Assembly: GCA_023460715.1 (NCBI GenBank)
Contig: JAEWPH010000181.1
Coordinates: forward strand, 1 to 7,973
DNA: 7,973 nt
DNA from: Pseudomonadota bacterium
GTDB lineage: Bacteria > Pseudomonadota > Gammaproteobacteria > Burkholderiales > Burkholderiaceae_C
Direction of reading: 5' to 3'
The translations under genes and the position numbers were made by a program. Under the pieces are notes generated by a model, which was not told the origin of the DNA, searched no databases, and was given only the letters and a program-made list of their open reading frames with translations. Below, in pieces: positions 7,049 to 7,973 of the stretch (the first letter of the stretch is position 1; every line of letters begins with the position of its first letter).

Positions 7049-7969
7049 ATGAGTCTCGCTTTGGTGCAGAGCCGGGCCCTGCTCGGCCTGCAGGCGCCGC
7101 CCGTTGCGGTGGAAGTGCATCTGGCCAACGGCTTGCCGAGCTTCACGCTCGTCGGCCTGGCCGAGGTCGAGGTCAAGGAGGCACGCGAGCGCGTGCGCTC
7201 CGCGCTGCAGACCACGGGGCTGGAATTCCCCTCGAACAAGAAGATCACCGTCAACCTGGCCCCGGCCGACCTGCCCAAGGATTCCGGCCGCTTCGACCTG
7301 CCCATCGCGCTGGGCATCCTGGCTGCCAGCGGGCAGATCGACGCGGCCCGGCTGGCGGGCTATGAGTTCGCCGGGGAGCTGTCGCTGTCGGGTGAGCTGC
7401 GCCCCGTGCGCGGCGCCCTGGCCACCAGCCTGGCCCTGCGCGCGCAGGCGATCCCCGCACGCATGGTGCTGCCGCCGCTCAGCGCGGAGGAGGCGGCGCT
7501 GGTGCCGGGAGCCGAGGTCTACCGCGCGCGCCATCTGCTGGACGTGGTGCGGCAATTCCTGCCACCGGGCAGCGGCGCGCAGCAAGCCGCCCCGGACGAC
7601 GGCACGGACGCCGGCTGGTGCCGGATGCAGCCCACCGCCCCGCCCCCCTCGGCGCCCAGCGCCGACCTGGCCGACGTGAAGGGCCAGGCCAGTGCCCGCC
7701 GGGCCCTGGAGATCGCTGCGGCCGGCGGCCATGGTCTGCTGCTGGTAGGGCCGCCCGGATCCGGCAAATCCATGCTGGCCCACCGCTTCGCCGGCCTGTT
7801 GCCGCCCATGACGGTAGACGAGGCGCTGGAGAGTGCCGCGGTTGCCAGCCTGGCAGGCCGGTTCACGCCCGGCCTGTGGATGCACCGGAACACGAGCCAT
7901 CCGCACCATACCTGCAGCGCGATTGCTCTCGTTGGCGGCGGCTCGCCGCCGCGGCCGGGCGCGATTTAG
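7049..7969 (+). CDS. comM: YifB/ComM-family AAA+ ATPase, 5' part, interrupted by an amber codon
   Basis: The first 306 residues of a ComM (YifB, Mg-chelatase-like) AAA+ protein, a hexameric MCM-like helicase that promotes branch migration during natural transformation. Residues 1-170 or so form the ChlI-like N-terminal domain, beginning MSLALVQSRALLGLQAPPV and containing the typical LPSFTLVGLAEVEVKEARERVRSAL stretch. The Mg_chelatase ATPase domain begins at about 215 (LADVKGQ), with Walker A GPPGSGKS at 234-241. The family then normally continues PRPGEISLAHxGVLFLDELPEF, with Walker B, to about 500 residues. Here the frame reads PRPGAI and then TAG (7967-7969), followed by CTGG in the same frame, as if Ser TCG had become TAG. 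Several residues just before also depart from the usual HHTASAVAL block. Either the gene is broken or the contig end carries errors. It is divergent from glnK-amtB; as read, it could not make a working ATPase. Confidence 0.88.
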   Translation: MSLALVQSRALLGLQAPPVAVEVHLANGLPSFTLVGLAEVEVKEARERVRSALQTTGLEFPSNKKITVNLAPADLPKDSGRFDLPIALGILAASGQIDAARLAGYEFAGELSLSGELRPVRGALATSLALRAQAIPARMVLPPLSAEEAALVPGAEVYRARHLLDVVRQFLPPGSGAQQAAPDDGTDAGWCRMQPTAPPPSAPSADLADVKGQASARRALEIAAAGGHGLLLVGPPGSGKSMLAHRFAGLLPPMTVDEALESAAVASLAGRFTPGLWMHRNTSHPHHTCSAIALVGGGSPPRPGAI

Positions 7970-7973
7970 CTGG

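Overview
The window is GC-rich (about 70% by eye) and reads as a chromosomal segment of a betaproteobacterium, most likely Comamonadaceae (Acidovorax/Alicycliphilus-like). This rests on the style of the GlcE, GlcF and DUF1275 proteins, the Ala/Pro-rich protein tails and high-GC codon use. I see no rRNA, tRNA, CRISPR, insertion sequence or phage gene. Genes at both ends are cut or broken, so this may be a whole short contig.

Left part (1-4637), all on the minus strand. In transcription order: an SMP-30/regucalcin-like lactonase (4637-3654), glcE (3561-2440), a DUF1275/YoaK-type membrane protein (2434-1607), glcF (1545-289), and the first 53 codons of a gene leaving the left edge (159-1). GlcE and GlcF are the second flavin-domain subunit and the iron-sulfur subunit of glycolate oxidase, which turns glycolate into glyoxylate. 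The catalytic glcD subunit is not beside them. The membrane-protein gene sits between glcE and glcF, 5 nt after glcE. Near its 3' end glcE carries a short AT-rich, rare-codon stretch that looks like a dispersed repeat translated in frame.

Middle part (4638-6665), minus strand. A PII signal protein (glnK) is followed after 37 nt by the ammonium channel gene amtB. A clear intrinsic terminator (4794-4766) ends this operon, preceded by a second perfect 11-bp hairpin just past the amtB stop. GlnK binds and closes AmtB when nitrogen is plentiful.

Right part (6666-7973). A 383-nt divergent intergenic region holds a near-consensus sigma-54 promoter (6885-6870) and, about 120 nt upstream of its predicted start site, a palindromic NtrC-type site (6972-6988). 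The nitrogen operon is therefore probably induced by nitrogen limitation. Its predicted 5' leader is about 190 nt and contains a 40-codon open frame with a Shine-Dalgarno-like sequence. On the plus strand comM (yifB), a MCM-like AAA+ helicase of natural transformation, starts at 7049. Its frame is interrupted by an amber codon at 7967, four bases before the window ends, where relatives have a serine codon.

Most of the content is ordinary metabolism and nitrogen control. The points worth a second look are the repeat inside glcE, the gene order around glcE/glcF without glcD, the leader frame upstream of glnK, the double hairpin after amtB, and the broken end of comM.
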